From positions 62,001 to 126,000 of the forward strand of contig NZ_VJYD01000002.1 of assembly GCF_007341385.1 (NCBI RefSeq): a stretch of DNA of 64,000 bases, read 5' to 3'. Of the stretch, positions 8,690-17,654 are shown piece by piece. Numbering within the stretch: the first letter of the stretch is position 1; every line of letters begins with the position of its first letter. A program made the translations under genes and the position numbers. The stretch comes from Flavobacterium daemonense. GTDB taxonomy: Bacteria > Bacteroidota > Bacteroidia > Flavobacteriales > Flavobacteriaceae. The notes beneath the pieces are model-generated. The model worked only from the letters and a program-made list of their open reading frames with translations, did not search any database and was not told where the DNA came from.

Positions 8690-10210
8690 ATGGAAAAAAG
8701 AAAAATTGAAATAATGGATACGACGCTTCGTGATGGTGAACAAACCTCAGGAGTATCTTTTTCTGCTGCAGAAAAACTGACCATTGCGCAATTGTTGTTG
8801 GAGGAATTAAATATTGATAGAATCGAAATTGCTTCGGCGCGCGTAAGCGAAGGAGAATTTCAAGCTGTAAAAGGCATCACTTCTTGGGCTGAAGAAAGAG
8901 GTTACATTGACCGAATTGAAGTACTTTCATTTGTTGACGGAGGTGTTTCGATCGAATGGATGAAAAAAGCCGGTGCAAAAGTGCAGAATTTATTGACCAA
9001 AGGTTCAATGAATCACTTGACACATCAATTGAAAAAAACTCCTGAACAGCATTTTTCTGAAATCACCCAAATTATTGCATTAGCAAAAGAAAACAATATT
9101 GAAACCAATGTTTACTTGGAAGACTGGAGCAACGGAATGCGAAATTCTCCAGATTATGTTTTTCAATTTCTTGCTTTCTTATCAACTCAGCCAATAAAAA
9201 GAATTTTACTTCCTGATACATTAGGCGTTTTAATTCCGTCTCAAGCTTTTGAATTTATTTCAAAAATAAGAGCAAAATATCCAACTATTCATTTTGATTT
9301 TCACGCACATAACGATTACGATTTAAGTGTTGCTAATGTTATGGAAGCTATAAAAGCCGGTATAAACGGACTTCACGTTACCGTAAACGGAATGGGAGAA
9401 CGCGCTGGAAATGCACCTCTGGAAAGTACGGTTGCGGTGATAAATGATTATTTGCCAGAAGTGAGCATCAATATAAAAGAAACTTCTTTGTATTCTGTAA
9501 GCAAACTGGTTGAAACTTTTACTGGGTATAGAATTCCAGCAAATAAACCAATTGTTGGCGATAACGTTTTTACACAAACAGCTGGAATCCACGCTGACGG
9601 AGACAACAAAAACAATTTGTATTTTAATGATTTGCTTCCGGAGCGTTTTGGAAGAAAAAGGAAATACGCTTTAGGAAAAACTTCAGGAAAAGCTAATATT
9701 GAAAAGAATCTGCAGGAATTAGGATTAAAACTAAATCAAGCCGATTTGAAATTGGTTACCCAAAGAATCATTGAACTAGGCGACAAAAAAGAAACTGTTA
9801 CGAAAGAAGATCTTCCATACATTATTTCAGATGTTTTGGACAGTCATACATACGAAGAAAAAATAAAAATCGAGTCCTATATATTAGTACACTCAAAAGG
9901 AATGCGTCCGTCGACAACTTTGTGTTTAAAATTTGGAGATGAAATCATCGAAGAAAATGCCCAAGGTGACGGTCAGTTTGATGCTTTTATGAATGCTTTG
10001 TCAAAGATTTACAAAAGCAAAAAACTTACACTTCCAAAACTAATTGATTACGCTGTAAGAATTCCTCCTGGAAGTAGTTCTGATGCGTTGTGCGAAACCA
10101 TCATCACTTGGGTCAACAACGAAAAAGAATTCAAAACCCGCGGATTAGATTCAGATCAAACTGTTGCTGCGATTATTGCAACGCAGAAAATGTTAAACGT
10201 AATAGCCTAA
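8690..10210 (+). CDS. cimA: LeuA-family synthase, probably (R)-citramalate synthase
   Basis: Condenses acetyl-CoA with a 2-oxo acid: pyruvate if it is citramalate synthase, 2-oxoisovalerate if it is LeuA. 506 residues: a TIM-barrel catalytic domain (TLRDGEQ at 12-18, HAHNDYDL for metal binding) and a C-terminal regulatory domain (about 390-506). From memory it is closely similar to Leptospira CimA along its whole length, including EIASARVS, NLLTKGS and VYLEDWSNG. The Leptospira pyruvate-pocket residues Leu81, Leu104 and Tyr144 and catalytic Arg16, Asp17 and Glu146 correspond to Leu79, Leu102, Tyr142, Arg14, Asp15 and Glu144 here. With LeuCD and LeuB around it, the product would feed isoleucine synthesis. 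Databases may label it LeuA; specificity is inferred, family is certain. Confidence 0.75.
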   Translation: MEKRKIEIMDTTLRDGEQTSGVSFSAAEKLTIAQLLLEELNIDRIEIASARVSEGEFQAVKGITSWAEERGYIDRIEVLSFVDGGVSIEWMKKAGAKVQNLLTKGSMNHLTHQLKKTPEQHFSEITQIIALAKENNIETNVYLEDWSNGMRNSPDYVFQFLAFLSTQPIKRILLPDTLGVLIPSQAFEFISKIRAKYPTIHFDFHAHNDYDLSVANVMEAIKAGINGLHVTVNGMGERAGNAPLESTVAVINDYLPEVSINIKETSLYSVSKLVETFTGYRIPANKPIVGDNVFTQTAGIHADGDNKNNLYFNDLLPERFGRKRKYALGKTSGKANIEKNLQELGLKLNQADLKLVTQRIIELGDKKETVTKEDLPYIISDVLDSHTYEEKIKIESYILVHSKGMRPSTTLCLKFGDEIIEENAQGDGQFDAFMNALSKIYKSKKLTLPKLIDYAVRIPPGSSSDALCETIITWVNNEKEFKTRGLDSDQTVAAIIATQKMLNVIA

Positions 10211-10351
10211 GATGCTAAGTTGCTAAGATTCTAAGTCTCTAAGATTTTTCTTTGACCTTAAAACCTTAGCAACTCAGAATCTTAAAAAAAACACAACTAA
10301 GCCACTAAGAATAAAAACCTTAGAGCCTTAGAATCTCAGAACCTTAGAACC
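10206..10351. repeat. Word repeat CTAAGATN (cimA-leuB gap)
   Basis: CTAAG repeats every 8 bases at least five times from 10206, and the complement CTTAG repeats every 8 bases at the right end, so the element can fold back on itself. The first word overlaps the cimA stop codon TAA, and the element fills the whole gap to leuB. Confidence 0.8.
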
Positions 10352-10368
10352 TTTTTAAAAAATAAAAA

Positions 10369-11424
10369 ATGAAATTAAACATAGCCCTTTTAGCCGGAGA
10401 CGGAATCGGACCAGAAGTAATAAATGAAGCAGTAAAAGTATCTGATGCTATTGCAAAAAAGTTCGGACACGAAATTACATGGAAACCCGCTTTAACGGGA
10501 GCTGCTGCAATTGATGCCGTAGGTGAACCTTATCCAGATTCAACACACGAAGTTTGTAAAAATGCCGATGCCGTTCTTTTTGGAGCAATCGGTCACCCTA
10601 AATATGATAATGATCCTTCTGCACCTGTAAGACCAGAACAAGGTTTGCTAAAAATGCGTAAAGCTTTAGGTTTGTTCGCAAATGTAAGACCAACTTTTAC
10701 TTTCCCATCTTTATTAGATAAATCGCCACTAAAAAGAGAAAGAATTGAAGGAACTGACCTAGTTTTCTTAAGAGAATTAACAGGCGGAATTTACTTTGGT
10801 GAAAAAGGAAGAAAAGATAACGGAGATACCGCTTATGACAACTGTGTTTACACAAGAGCCGAAGTACAGCGTTTAGCTAAAAAAGGTTTTGAATTAGCTA
10901 TGACACGTTCTAAAAAATTATGCTGCGTTGATAAAGCAAACGTTTTGGAAACTTCACGTTTGTGGAGAGAAACTGTTCAGGCAATGGAAAAAGATTATCC
11001 AGAAGTTACGGTTTCTTATGAATTTGTTGATGCTGTTGCCATGCGTTTGGTTCAATGGCCAAATTCTTATGACGTATTAATTACTGAAAACTTATTTGGA
11101 GACATCTTAACAGACGAAGCTTCTGTAATTTCAGGTTCAATGGGATTAATGCCTTCTGCATCTATGGGAGCTGAAGTATCTTTATTCGAACCTATTCACG
11201 GATCTTATCCACAAGCTACCGGATTGAACATTGCTAACCCAATGGCTACTATTTTATCTGCTGCCATGATGTTCGAAAATTTCGGATTGATGGAAGAAGG
11301 AAAAGCGATGAGAGATGCTGTGAATAAAGCTTTAGAAGCTGGAGTAGTTACAGAAGATTTAGCTAATGGCGGAAAAGCATACGGCACCAAAGAAGTTGGT
11401 GACTGGTTAGCTGCGAATGTGTAA
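10369..11424 (+). CDS. leuB: 3-isopropylmalate dehydrogenase
   Basis: NAD-dependent oxidative decarboxylation of 3-isopropylmalate in leucine synthesis; also able to serve the citramalate route to 2-oxobutyrate. 351 residues, full length. [11 protein letters not shown] at the N-terminus, the substrate-binding arginines around [44 protein letters not shown] and EPIHGS are all present. Last gene of the cluster; a bidirectional hairpin follows at 11497-11528. Confidence 0.98.
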   Translation: MKLNIALLAGDGIGPEVINEAVKVSDAIAKKFGHEITWKPALTGAAAIDAVGEPYPDSTHEVCKNADAVLFGAIGHPKYDNDPSAPVRPEQGLLKMRKALGLFANVRPTFTFPSLLDKSPLKRERIEGTDLVFLRELTGGIYFGEKGRKDNGDTAYDNCVYTRAEVQRLAKKGFELAMTRSKKLCCVDKANVLETSRLWRETVQAMEKDYPEVTVSYEFVDAVAMRLVQWPNSYDVLITENLFGDILTDEASVISGSMGLMPSASMGAEVSLFEPIHGSYPQATGLNIANPMATILSAAMMFENFGLMEEGKAMRDAVNKALEAGVVTEDLANGGKAYGTKEVGDWLAANV

Positions 11425-11437
11425 TTTGTTAATTTTT

Positions 11438-11492
11438 GTTTCAAGTTTCAGGTTTCAGGTTGTTGGAACGTGAAACTTGAAACCTGAAACAA
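11438..11492. repeat. Word repeat GTTTCAA/TTGAAAC, copy 1
   Basis: Seven-base words GTTTCAA, GTTTCAG, GTTTCAG followed by complements in TGAAACTTGAAACCTGAAAC, forming a hairpin just after leuB. The same family fills the sucA-sucB gap (52310-52369), and a half copy is at 38585-38604. Confidence 0.75.
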
Positions 11493-11496
11493 CATA

Positions 11497-11528
11497 AAAA
11501 AAGGGATCAACTTTCGTTGATCCCTTTT
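11497..11528. terminator. Bidirectional terminator between leuB and the RRM gene
   Basis: Perfect stem GGGATCAAC/GTTGATCCC flanked by A-run and T-run, loop TTTC. It can end leuB transcripts on the plus strand and RRM-gene transcripts on the minus strand. Confidence 0.85.
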
Positions 11529-11547
11529 ATATTTTAGAAAAAAAATA

Positions 11548-11895
11548 TTAATATCCTCCTCTGTTTCCGCGGTCATTTCCACCACGGTTGTTTCCGTAAC
11601 CACCACGAGAATCACCTCCACGGTTGTTGTTGAAACTTCTTCTTTCACCTTCCGGTTTTGGTTCAGATTTATTTACAACAATTGAACGACCTTGAACAGT
11701 AGCTCCGTTCAATTCATCAATTGCTTTTTGAGCTTCCGCATCGTTTGGCATCTCTACGAAACCAAAGCCTTTGCTTCTTCCAGTAAATTTATCAGTAATG
11801 ATTTTAACTGAATCTACTGCTCCATAAGCCTCGAAAGACTCTCTTAAATCTGCTTCCTCAATACTGAATGGAAGGCTTCCAACAAAAATGTTCAT
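11548..11895 (-). CDS. RRM-type RNA-binding protein with glycine-rich tail
   Basis: 115 residues. One RNA recognition motif fills residues 1-78: RNP2 is IFVGSLP at the start and RNP1 is KGFGFVEM near residue 42, both with the aromatic residues that stack on RNA. The last 35 residues are Arg/Gly/Asn-rich (RGG-like), a flexible RNA-binding tail. Such small RRM proteins occur widely in Bacteroidetes and Cyanobacteria, where some respond to cold; that role here is inference. A TACATTTG -7-like box (11919-11926 on the minus strand) lies shortly upstream. Confidence 0.95.
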   Translation of the reverse strand: MNIFVGSLPFSIEEADLRESFEAYGAVDSVKIITDKFTGRSKGFGFVEMPNDAEAQKAIDELNGATVQGRSIVVNKSEPKPEGERRSFNNNRGGDSRGGYGNNRGGNDRGNRGGY

Positions 11896-12028
11896 ATGTA
11901 CTTATTTATAATATGTAGCAAATGTAGTCTTATTTTTCTGTAATCTACTATATATTAGTTTATTTATGTTTTTATTTAGATTTACAAATGATCTGCTTAA
12001 TAAAAACAATTAGGCACAAAGGATAAAT

Positions 12029-12514
12029 TTAATATTCTAGTGTTGACGTAATGGGAATTTTATAGAACACACCTTCTGTAAAAGTAACTTTAGGATTTTC
12101 AGTATCTGTTGCATCATTATTTATGGCAGTAAACTTAAATGTTCCGGAGATCGTGTTTTCGTCTCCAATATTCGTAATTACAATCTGTCCGCTGCCTTTA
12201 TTTTCGCCTGTACTAAACTCTGCCGATTTACCAGGAAACGTATTTAAATAAGACGCTATGGTTACATTATCAATTCCAAGTACCATAGTCTTGCCTGGGC
12301 CTTCGTCATAAGGTAGTCGCAATATTACTTTTTCAAAACCTAATGCTCCTTCAATCACTATATCTCCAGTTGTTGTCCTACTCGCTTTATAAGTAGCTGC
12401 ACGCCAAAAAACATTATCTTTCAAGCCTTGAAATGCAGGATTATTAAATTTTATATCTTCAGTGCATGATACAGCAACAAAAAGAAGTAATAAAAAATAA
12501 ATGTGTTTTTTCAT
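12029..12514 (-). CDS. Lipoprotein, DUF6252-like
   Basis: 161 residues. A typical lipoprotein signal ends in AVSC, with the Cys near residue 17. The mature part begins TEDIKFNNPAFQGLKDNVFWRA and is a predicted beta-rich domain; from memory this resembles flavobacterial lipoproteins annotated as DUF6252, function unknown. It is a single gene. A TACTTTTG box (12532-12539, minus strand) 18 bases before the start is a plausible -7 element. Confidence 0.75.
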   Translation of the reverse strand: MKKHIYFLLLLFVAVSCTEDIKFNNPAFQGLKDNVFWRAATYKASRTTTGDIVIEGALGFEKVILRLPYDEGPGKTMVLGIDNVTIASYLNTFPGKSAEFSTGENKGSGQIVITNIGDENTISGTFKFTAINNDATDTENPKVTFTEGVFYKIPITSTLEY

Positions 12515-12652
12515 GTTTCGTGGATTTAATGCAAAAGTATTGCATTTGAAATAAATATCTAAAATTTCGTCTCAAAAACAATTAAAAAACAGCCAAAATC
12601 TTCATAAGCAATATTTAATCTTTTTTGGAATGCATATTTCATAAAAAAATTA

Positions 12653-12660
12653 TATCTTTG
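12653..12660 (+). promoter_or_regulatory. -7 promoter element of rpsP
   Basis: TATCTTTG matches TAnnTTTG and lies 50 bases before rpsP. No TTG stands at the usual 17-23 base distance; the nearest is 25 bases upstream. Likely the promoter of the rpsP-rimM operon. Confidence 0.45.
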
Positions 12661-12709
12661 CGCCCTTAATTAACAGAGGTCGAGTACCTCAAAATTTAAT
12701 CATACGATT

Positions 12710-13279
12710 ATGTCAGTAAAAATTAGATTACAAAGACACGGTAAAAAAGGAAAACCTTTTTACTGGGTTGTAGCTGCAGATGCACGCTCAAAAAGAGATG
12801 GTAAATACTTAGAGAAAATCGGTACTTACAATCCAAACACAAACCCAGCAACTGTTGAGTTAAACCTTGACAGCGCAGTTAAATGGTTGCACAATGGTGC
12901 TCAACCAACTGATACTGCTAGAGCTATCCTTTCTTACAAAGGTGCTTTATTGAAACACCACCTTGATGGAGGTATCCGTAAAGGAGCTTTAACTCAAGAG
13001 CAAGCAGACGCTAAATTAGCAGCTTGGTTAGAGGCTAAAGCTGGAAAAGTTGATGCTAAAAAAGACGGTTTATCAAAAGCACAAGCTGATGCTAAAGCTA
13101 AAGCTTTAAAAGCTGAACAAGAAATCAATGCTAAGCGTTTAGCTGCTGCAGCTCAGGCTGAAGCTGATGCTATCGCTGCTGCACAAGCTGCTGAGGCTAC
13201 TGAAGAAGTTGCTGAAGTTGAAGCTGCTGCTGAAGAAGCACCAGCTGCTGAAGAGAATAACGAAACAACTGAAGCATAA
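12710..13279 (+). CDS. rpsP: 30S ribosomal protein S16
   Basis: Small-subunit ribosomal protein needed for 30S assembly. Residues 1-80 are the conserved S16 domain (VKIRLQRHGKKGKPFYWVV, YLEKIGTYNP). The remaining 110 residues are an Ala/Glu/Lys-rich extension, which makes the protein 189 residues instead of about 80-90; this long tail is usual in Bacteroidetes from memory. It is followed after 15 bases by rimM, which acts on 30S maturation, so the two form an operon. Confidence 0.97.
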   Translation: MSVKIRLQRHGKKGKPFYWVVAADARSKRDGKYLEKIGTYNPNTNPATVELNLDSAVKWLHNGAQPTDTARAILSYKGALLKHHLDGGIRKGALTQEQADAKLAAWLEAKAGKVDAKKDGLSKAQADAKAKALKAEQEINAKRLAAAAQAEADAIAAAQAAEATEEVAEVEAAAEEAPAAEENNETTEA

Positions 13280-13294
13280 TTTTACTTAGCGATA

Positions 13295-13819
13295 ATGCGT
13301 AAAGAAGATTGTTTTTATTTAGGTAAAATCGCTAAAAAATTTAGTTTCAAAGGTGAAGTTCTGATCTATTTAGACACAGACGAACCTGAGTTATACGAAA
13401 ATCTGGAATCAGTGTTTGTTGAACACAACAAACACTTGGTTCCTTTTTTTATTGAAACAAGTTCTTTACATAAAGGCGACTTTTTAAGAGTTCGCTTTGA
13501 AGATGTAAACACCGAAGAAGATGCAGATGCCTTAGTTGGAAATGCAATTTATCTTCCTTTAACAATGCTGCCAAAACTTTCTGGCAACAAATTCTACTTC
13601 CACGAAGTTATTGGTTTTGAAATCGAAGACAAACGTTTAGGTGTTTTCGGAAAAATCACTTCTATTAATGACTCTTCTGCACAGCCTCTTTTTGAAGTTT
13701 TAAATGGCGAAGTAGAAATTTTAATCCCAATGATTGATCATTTCTTGGTGAAAGTTGACCGAGAAAACAAAAAAGTGATCATGGATCTTCCTGAAGGTCT
13801 TGTCGAAATGTATTTGTAA
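13295..13819 (+). CDS. rimM: Ribosome maturation factor RimM
   Basis: Assembly factor for the head of the 30S subunit, binding S19. 174 residues: N-terminal barrel with YLGKIAKKFSFKGEVLIYL and a C-terminal PRC-barrel with FYFHEVIGFEIED and the strands ending in LIPMIDHFLVKVD. The length and both domains are normal. It lies directly behind rpsP (15 bases). Confidence 0.96.
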   Translation: MRKEDCFYLGKIAKKFSFKGEVLIYLDTDEPELYENLESVFVEHNKHLVPFFIETSSLHKGDFLRVRFEDVNTEEDADALVGNAIYLPLTMLPKLSGNKFYFHEVIGFEIEDKRLGVFGKITSINDSSAQPLFEVLNGEVEILIPMIDHFLVKVDRENKKVIMDLPEGLVEMYL

Positions 13820-13902
13820 AGTTTATTTGTTTAATCGGTTAATTGTTTAATCGAAAAACGAACTTTATTATTAAAATCTTTCTTTAATAAATTATAAATC
13901 AA

Positions 13903-14610
13903 ATGTTTCAGTTCAAGCAATTTTCTGTTAAACAAGACAAAACCGCAATGAAAGTTGGTACTGATGGCGTTTTGCTTGGTTCTTGGGCTCCAATAAATCA
14001 TAATCCGTTTAGTGTTTTGGATATTGGTGCAGGAACAGGAATTATTGCGTTGATGCTTGCGCAGAGAACAAGTGCCGAACAAATTGACGCACTTGAAATT
14101 GACGAAGACGCTTACGAACAAGCTGTAGAAAATTTTGAAAATTCACCTTGGGGCGATCGCTTATTTTGTTTTCACGCTGGTTTAGATGAATTTATAGAAG
14201 AACCAGAAGACGAATATGATTTAATTGTTTCTAATCCTCCTTTTTATGCGGAAGATTATAAAACTGAAAACGAACAAAGAGATTTAGCACGTTTCCAAGA
14301 TGCAATGCCTTTTGAAGAAATTGTCGAAGCTGCTGATTTATTACTTTCTGAAAATGGAATATTGGCTATAATTATTCCTTTTAAAGAAGAAGCAAAATTT
14401 ATTGCTTTAGCAAAAGAAGTCGAATTATTTCCAATAAAAATTACTCGCGTTAAAGGAACTCCAAAATCAGAAATCAAACGCAGTTTATTGGCTTTTAGCC
14501 GAAATGAAGTTTCTGAAATTGAAACTGATGAATTAATTATCGAAATTGATCGTCATGTTTACACTCCAGAATATATTGAATTGACAAAGGATTTTTATTT
14601 GAAGATGTAA
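13903..14610 (+). CDS. trmN6: tRNA1(Val) (adenine(37)-N6)-methyltransferase
   Basis: SAM-dependent methylation of A37 in tRNA-Val, by homology to E. coli YfiC. 235 residues. The N-terminal FKQFSVKQDKTAMKVGTDGVLLGSW is the family signature; motif I is VLDIGAGTGIIALMLAQ and the N6-adenine catalytic motif NPPFY is present in DLIVSNPPFY. It lies 83 bases after rimM and may be part of the same transcription unit. A 13-base-stem hairpin follows. Confidence 0.9.
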   Translation: MFQFKQFSVKQDKTAMKVGTDGVLLGSWAPINHNPFSVLDIGAGTGIIALMLAQRTSAEQIDALEIDEDAYEQAVENFENSPWGDRLFCFHAGLDEFIEEPEDEYDLIVSNPPFYAEDYKTENEQRDLARFQDAMPFEEIVEAADLLLSENGILAIIIPFKEEAKFIALAKEVELFPIKITRVKGTPKSEIKRSLLAFSRNEVSEIETDELIIEIDRHVYTPEYIELTKDFYLKM

Positions 14611-14617
14611 AAAAAAC

Positions 14618-14650
14618 ATCTTTGTCAAAGCCTAACGCTTTGACAAAGAT
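14618..14650. terminator. CTTTGTCAAAG hairpin between the methyltransferase and S41 genes
   Basis: Perfect 13-base stem ATCTTTGTCAAAG/CTTTGACAAAGAT between convergent genes, with an A-run on the left that gives a U-run on the minus strand. It shares its core with the hairpin at 35060-35107, which also follows an S41 peptidase gene. Confidence 0.7.
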
Positions 14651-14660
14651 TTATAATTTA

Positions 14661-16313
14661 CTACTTCCCATTTTTAGCAAAAAGAATCGCTCGATCCAGA
14701 ATTTCATCTTTACCTTGCTGAATACCTAAAATTGTTGGGTTTATTTCGACATCAGGAACAATCCCGATACGTTGTACTTCTTTTTTGTTTGGATAAAAAA
14801 CGCCGTAACAAGTAAATGACGAAGAAAATCCTTTAATGATCAAAAATCTGGTATTTGCGCCATCTGCGCCACCTGTTTGAGAACCAATAACAGTCGCTTT
14901 AGGGACAGTCTGTAGCGCCATTGCAGTATGTTCAGCATGACTAACTGCATTTTCATCAATTAGAACAATTACTTTGCCTTTATAATTATCCGGATTAACC
15001 TTTCCTATTTTTTCTTCTTCTTTTCTCCAAACATAACGACCTGGATAATTAACATCTGGATCAACATACTTCACGTATTCTACAGGTACAGGATTAAGCC
15101 AATCTGCAAGCGGATATATAACATCATGAGGTCTTTTCCTGTCATCAAAAATTATAGCATCTGTGTTCTTAAGTGCTGCAATCAAATTTGGAACATCTTT
15201 TTCTTCAACTTCTCCAAAATTTACATATCCAATATTTCCTTCTAAAATTTTCCATTTTTCCTGATCAGGAAATTGAATTTTTAAATCTTGGTATTTATAT
15301 CTATTTATTGTTTTTACTGCTGTTTTTCCGTCTCGGATGAATTCAATCTCGAAACTTGGTGTTTTTCCATTAAAGATTGTCCAATAGGCATTTTTTAAAA
15401 CCGAAGGCTCGTTTGACCCTTCAACATATTTTGAATTTTCTTTTAAAAGCTGAGCAATCGTTTTTCCTTCTACTTTTGTAATTACATCTCCAATTTTAAG
15501 ATCACTGATTTTTGCTAAAGAATCATTTTTCAAACCTATAACAACGGCTTTTTGATCAATAATTTTAACATCAACTGGAACAAATTTATCGCCAAAATAT
15601 TCAGACATCTGCGTCATTTGAGTAGATGCGTGAGTGTCATTTATTTTTATAGAAATTTCGCGCATTGCCAAAGCAAAATCTTTTTCTGATTCTGGCGCAA
15701 TAATTCGAGGAAGAAATTCATTTAATGACTTATCCCAATTTTGATCCATCTGATATTTGTAAGGAAAAAAATATTCAATGTAATTCCAATATCTGAATAA
15801 CGCCAAAAGACGAAGATTTTTGTCTGTCCATTTAAAATCTGCATATTTTGGTTCATTTTTAAATTGCAATGGAGGACCATTACTGTCGAATTCATAAGCA
15901 ACATAATACTGTTTTCCCTGAAATCTGTTTTCTTCAATAAATTTCAATTTTTTCGAAAGTGATTTCGAGAACAATTCTTTATTATTAAACCACGACAAAT
16001 CGAAGTTTTTATCAAAATATTCTTTTTTAACAGCAGGTTTTAAAGTTTCCTGTTTTTTAATTTCGCCCAAAGAATCAACCCAATTTTCGATTACAAGAGA
16101 AAAAGCTTCAGAAGTTTGAGCCTCTTCTACTTTTGGCAGAATTTGAAATAATTGTTCATCCCAATTTTTACTGCCATCGGCAACATTTGGATGGTAATAT
16201 TTTAAAAAGCCCCAAACTTTGCAGGTTGCAGCAAGTTTTTGAGTTTCGGAAATAGGTTTTGAAAAAGAGTTTTGAAATAATAAAACAACAACAATTAAGA
16301 AGATTTTCTTCAT
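14661..16313 (-). CDS. S41-family peptidase with PDZ domain (paralogue 1)
   Basis: 550 residues. A signal peptide (residues 1-18) sends it to the envelope. An N-terminal helical part (LAATCKVWGFLKYYHP) is followed by a PDZ domain around 255-330 (LKIGDVITKVEGKTI) and the C-terminal S41 core, in which the serine nucleophile is the S of AVSHAEH. The Lys of the CtpA-type Ser-Lys pair is not seen at GSQTGGADG, so it fits the tricorn/IRBP-like branch better. It starts 43 bases behind the HlyD-like gene and may be cotranscribed with the peptide exporter. A paralogue is at 35230-36891. Substrate unknown. Confidence 0.88.
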   Translation of the reverse strand: MKKIFLIVVVLLFQNSFSKPISETQKLAATCKVWGFLKYYHPNVADGSKNWDEQLFQILPKVEEAQTSEAFSLVIENWVDSLGEIKKQETLKPAVKKEYFDKNFDLSWFNNKELFSKSLSKKLKFIEENRFQGKQYYVAYEFDSNGPPLQFKNEPKYADFKWTDKNLRLLALFRYWNYIEYFFPYKYQMDQNWDKSLNEFLPRIIAPESEKDFALAMREISIKINDTHASTQMTQMSEYFGDKFVPVDVKIIDQKAVVIGLKNDSLAKISDLKIGDVITKVEGKTIAQLLKENSKYVEGSNEPSVLKNAYWTIFNGKTPSFEIEFIRDGKTAVKTINRYKYQDLKIQFPDQEKWKILEGNIGYVNFGEVEEKDVPNLIAALKNTDAIIFDDRKRPHDVIYPLADWLNPVPVEYVKYVDPDVNYPGRYVWRKEEEKIGKVNPDNYKGKVIVLIDENAVSHAEHTAMALQTVPKATVIGSQTGGADGANTRFLIIKGFSSSFTCYGVFYPNKKEVQRIGIVPDVEINPTILGIQQGKDEILDRAILFAKNGK

Positions 16314-16356
16314 TTTGGTTAATTTGCTTAGGTTAGTTTATGGATTTATGTGGTTT

Positions 16357-17652
16357 TTAAACTTGTTCAAAAATACTTTTGAACTGATATAATATTCTTT
16401 CGATTAATCGTAAATCTTCGGTCACGATTTCAGCTCTTCCTTTCATTTCCTGCTGAAATACAATTTGCTTATTATAGGAAGTTTGCAGTCCGTTTGGCAA
16501 TGCGACATCGAGCAACAAATTCCCGTCCTTGTCTGGCACAAGCGAAATGTTTTTAATTTGACCTCTTAAAACCCCGAATTCTCGATCTGGATAATTTGAC
16601 AAACGAATATTTACACGCTGCCCAACTTTTATTTTACCCGAGTTTAAAGACGGCGCTTTTACTTTTCCTATAAAGCCATTTTTTGCATCAGGAATAATCG
16701 AAAATACATTATCGCCAACATTTATGGTCTGATTCTCATTCCAAACCTGCAAAAAAGTAACCACTCCGCTAATCGATGATTTGAGCGTATAGGTCAACTC
16801 CCAGTCTTTTATCACTTTTTTGAGCTGAAAAAAAGACTGCGCCATATTTCGACCTAAATTAACTTCTTCTTTTGTACTGCTTATATGTGAATTCTGACTC
16901 AATTTTGTATTGTCTATTAAAGCCGATTTCAATTGCGAAATCGAAGTTAAAAGACTTTTATAACTCTTTTGCGCCTGAAGATATCCAAGTTTCTTGGCTT
17001 CCATTTCTTGTGCCGAAATAATTCCTTTATTAAATAAAGTTTCAAAACGAGCTATTTCATTTTTTTGAAGCTGAAGTTCACTTTCGTTTAATGTCTTTTG
17101 CTGCTGCAGAATTTCCAATCGTTCTTTTATCTGCACTTTTTCAGAAATTGTTGCTCTATTTTCGACTTCATAAGGCTGAAGATCTTCGTTCAATTTTTCG
17201 GCCTCATAATCTTTCTGAAATACTGCATAAGCACTTTCAATTTCGCCTAATTGTGAATTTTTCAATAACGCAAAAGGAAATGCTTTTTTCGAATCATTGA
17301 CATTGTATTTTTCCACAATGCTTTTCAGCAAAAAAACATCTTTATAATTCGCCGTATTTTCAATTATGGCAAGTGTCGTATTTTTTAAAACTGTAGTCTT
17401 GTCTTTAACCAAAATAGCTTCGATTCGTCCTGATGATTTCGAGACAATTTTTTCTGGCGGAATATTAGTCGTGATAACAATTTCAGTATTTACAACGTCT
17501 GGATATTTTACAAACCAAGAAACGAAAAACAGTATCATGATAATAACAAAAATCAAAACAGTTCCCCACCTGATCATCCAGTGCGGTACTTTGGTGAGAA
17601 TGTCCTGAACCTCCTCGCTTCTTAATTCTAAAGTATTATGATCTTCAGCCAT
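16357..17652 (-). CDS. HlyD-family peptide-export adaptor
   Basis: 431 residues. Periplasmic adaptor that connects the inner-membrane ABC exporter to an outer-membrane channel. One membrane segment lies at residues 29-48 (WGTVLIFVIIMILFFVSWF), followed by a biotinyl-lipoyl-like half (IVSKSSGRIEAILVKDKTTV), a long coiled coil (about 130-250) and the second lipoyl half and beta-barrel (SSISGVVTFLQVW, VKAPSLNSGKIKVGQRVNIRL). It begins 2 bases after the C39 ABC transporter gene, so the pair is translationally linked. No TolC-like gene is adjacent; the one at 44529 belongs to an RND system. Confidence 0.92.
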   Translation of the reverse strand: MAEDHNTLELRSEEVQDILTKVPHWMIRWGTVLIFVIIMILFFVSWFVKYPDVVNTEIVITTNIPPEKIVSKSSGRIEAILVKDKTTVLKNTTLAIIENTANYKDVFLLKSIVEKYNVNDSKKAFPFALLKNSQLGEIESAYAVFQKDYEAEKLNEDLQPYEVENRATISEKVQIKERLEILQQQKTLNESELQLQKNEIARFETLFNKGIISAQEMEAKKLGYLQAQKSYKSLLTSISQLKSALIDNTKLSQNSHISSTKEEVNLGRNMAQSFFQLKKVIKDWELTYTLKSSISGVVTFLQVWNENQTINVGDNVFSIIPDAKNGFIGKVKAPSLNSGKIKVGQRVNIRLSNYPDREFGVLRGQIKNISLVPDKDGNLLLDVALPNGLQTSYNKQIVFQQEMKGRAEIVTEDLRLIERILYQFKSIFEQV

Positions 17653-17654
17653 TT

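Noticed and set aside
10206..10351. CTAAG-rich stretch as a possible CRISPR or minisatellite
   Set aside because: Words of 8 bases without spacers and with a complementary second half are not a CRISPR array; it is an intergenic fold-back repeat.
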